Shown here piece by piece: positions 63,801 through 64,000 of a stretch of 64,000 nucleotides of DNA. The notes beneath the pieces are model-generated. The model did not search any database, was not told the DNA's origin, and saw nothing but the letters and a program-made list of their open reading frames with translations. This stretch comes from Rosistilla ulvae (GTDB taxonomy: Bacteria > Planctomycetota > Planctomycetia > Pirellulales > Pirellulaceae). Where the stretch lies: assembly GCF_007741475.1 (NCBI RefSeq), contig NZ_CP036261.1:3597798-3661797 (forward strand), in the 5' to 3' direction. A program made the position numbers and the translations under genes. Numbering within the stretch: the first letter of the stretch is position 1; every line of letters begins with the position of its first letter.

Positions 63801-64000
63801 CGAAGACCGTGGCGAAGTAGGTTTGCCCTGCTACCACGGGGATTCGGACTCGCGCGTTCGCTGTGCCATCAGGGTTTCCGAACGCTCCCGCACCGCCGAT
63901 CACATTGCCAGCCGAATCGAGCACGTTCAAGCCGAGCTGCCCGCCTTCGGGCAGCAACGCGGGGCTGTAGACTTCAAAGTAGGCGGTGACATCCAGGGTC
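60805..64000 (-). CDS. Large secreted dockerin/FG-GAP adhesin-like protein (5' end beyond window)
   Basis: At least 1065 aa; the frame is open to the right window edge, so the TTG at 63957 is not the start. Order seen: a PPC-like domain (LGLNVLDSAGNVIGGAGAFG), Ig-like calcium-rich repeats (TRDNTPIITFRLDDDILLRD, LTPTFWGHAEADAIVKAYVD), several FG-GAP-type repeats (PVVGDFNGDGADELATYNND, PVSGDFNLDGADDIAMWVPG), then a dockerin-type pair (DTNADGFVTPLDVLHVINAL and DVSRDGNITPLDALQIINAL) and an acidic C-terminal tail. The dockerin pair suggests anchoring in a cohesin-based surface assembly. Confidence 0.88.
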   Translation of the reverse strand, partial: TLDVTAYFEVYSPALLPEGGQLGLNVLDSAGNVIGGAGAFGNPDGTANARVRIPVVAGQTYFATVFGAAANGTANAAVVNGYELSITNEAPPVPYDLELNDILQVGTVAALPAPTTTSFTAVIAPANGVLPPTNFDYIGKTVEFTSGPNIGRTAVITSFNSGTSLFGVAAGLIAAPTTADTFVIETTDTGRSQLDNVTRDNTPIITFRLDDDILLRDLPGDSVAGNPADEIIAIPFNGSQTAGVGAAAVANAGFRVAVFIEGSPQQPGTAPQTPIGYARQLPGTPGVYIFDFGRDVIPGGAALALTDGSHFINAKVEMIDPSIDAFANDTAFGGRSASLEIVVDTNGPTFFFGDPAITGDGLHPDSDSGDPGLPATFNDGITNDLTPTFWGHAEADAIVKAYVDVDFSGTLTPADVLIGQTVASPLDGTNQEPFGRWQLTSTVNMNDPTRLGALPVDGLRTILITAEDPAGNQNPGGAVVQTLDIFIDTAGPQVTNVFITGSPDYNLFTLKPNNVNQGPTPAVNGLTIDLQDFPARTAAFLYAAVSNVPPLAPIVLTGDHSGIIPITNVSFTSDPLVPGSIATGFISLTFAEPLPDDRFTLTLKDNIIDPAGNALDGENNAAEPVGTPFFPTGDLIPGGDFIARFTVDSRPEVATWSQGLVYADINGNFVWDPEGQDNDATNRDFVYNFGNITDAYFVGNFAGVGAPSASGFDKVGSYGAWNGVYQFFLDTDDDGVQDFVSNMPAAYQVNGIPVAGDFNAAHPGDEIGLFDGQNWYLDVNGNNRIDVGEKFATTLRGLPVVGDFNGDGADELATYNNDTGLFQFDLNRDHTTINDTLTYGFSGFNERPVSGDFNLDGADDIAMWVPGREGQLPKEAGEFHFLISDNLPAVPLVTTLPSTVFDPFSPAPLGNDRIAQFGDDFALPLLGNFDPPVSVDGGGPTALGSLTNELNPYDTNADGFVTPLDVLHVINALNRGKTSQVSQPLRAFASLGGYYLDVSRDGNITPLDALQIINALSKFGNGAGEAPLDDDWSAAVDGVFTDQEEDDEDDDLLDLLSLERALDR

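Overview
The window reads as chromosome of a planctomycete, most likely in the order Pirellulales. The evidence is the protein families present: two DUF1559 proteins with a type IV pilin-like N-terminus, a PSCyt1/PSCyt2/PSD1 cytochrome protein next to a DUF1501 protein, a dockerin-type FG-GAP protein, a large beta-barrel outer-membrane protein, twin-arginine Gfo/Idh/MocA and SGNH proteins, and short secreted lipoproteins. Species-level assignment is not possible from what I can see.

Layout. 1-4.3 kb: same-strand reductive cluster (NfsB-type nitroreductase cut by the window edge, old yellow enzyme, two quinone oxidoreductase-type MDR enzymes, an ABM monooxygenase), with a convergent secreted lactonase. 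6.0-14.7 kb: same-strand catabolic cluster (two secreted BNR sialidase-fold proteins, GntR/FCD regulator, DapA/NanA-type lyase, zinc deacylase, SDR, PLP-dependent threonine-synthase-like enzyme, HEAT protein, RidA). 15.3-16.1 kb: 174-bp tandem repeats.

16.2-33.2 kb, the most notable region: a chromosomal integron. An integron-type tyrosine recombinase (intI, minus strand, with the IntI-specific extra patch) is interrupted by one in-frame TAA. It diverges from an array of about 18 gene cassettes, whose genes all lie on the plus strand. Cassettes are separated by about 90-bp attC sites sharing a GGATAACCA left core and a GTTATCCGACTGA right core. Contents include a HEPN-domain protein, a zinc-ribbon protein, a PIN toxin with its partner, a ParE-type toxin with a truncated antitoxin, an alpha/beta hydrolase broken by a complete IS4-family element with an 8-bp target duplication, an SGNH hydrolase, several short secreted proteins or lipoproteins, and unknown proteins. 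One 515-bp lipoprotein cassette occurs twice with three differences, all amino-acid changing. The distal cassettes are decayed.

33.4-47 kb: small membrane and Q-rich secreted proteins, an RNase HII-like protein, a metallophosphoesterase, a Gfo/Idh/MocA oxidoreductase, a LuxR-type response regulator facing a heme-binding sensor kinase, a beta-helix protein, a second pair of 174-bp repeats in inverse orientation, and a PHP histidinol-phosphatase. 45.7-51.2 kb: the DUF1501 and PSCyt/PSD1 pair. 51.5-54.9 kb: seven-heme cytochrome plus a 768-aa membrane/TPR-like protein. 55.1-58.8 kb: two DUF1559 proteins flanked by two small lipoproteins. 59.3-64 kb: outer-membrane barrel and a large dockerin protein running off the window edge.

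All functional calls come from reading motifs and remembered family features. No database search was run.
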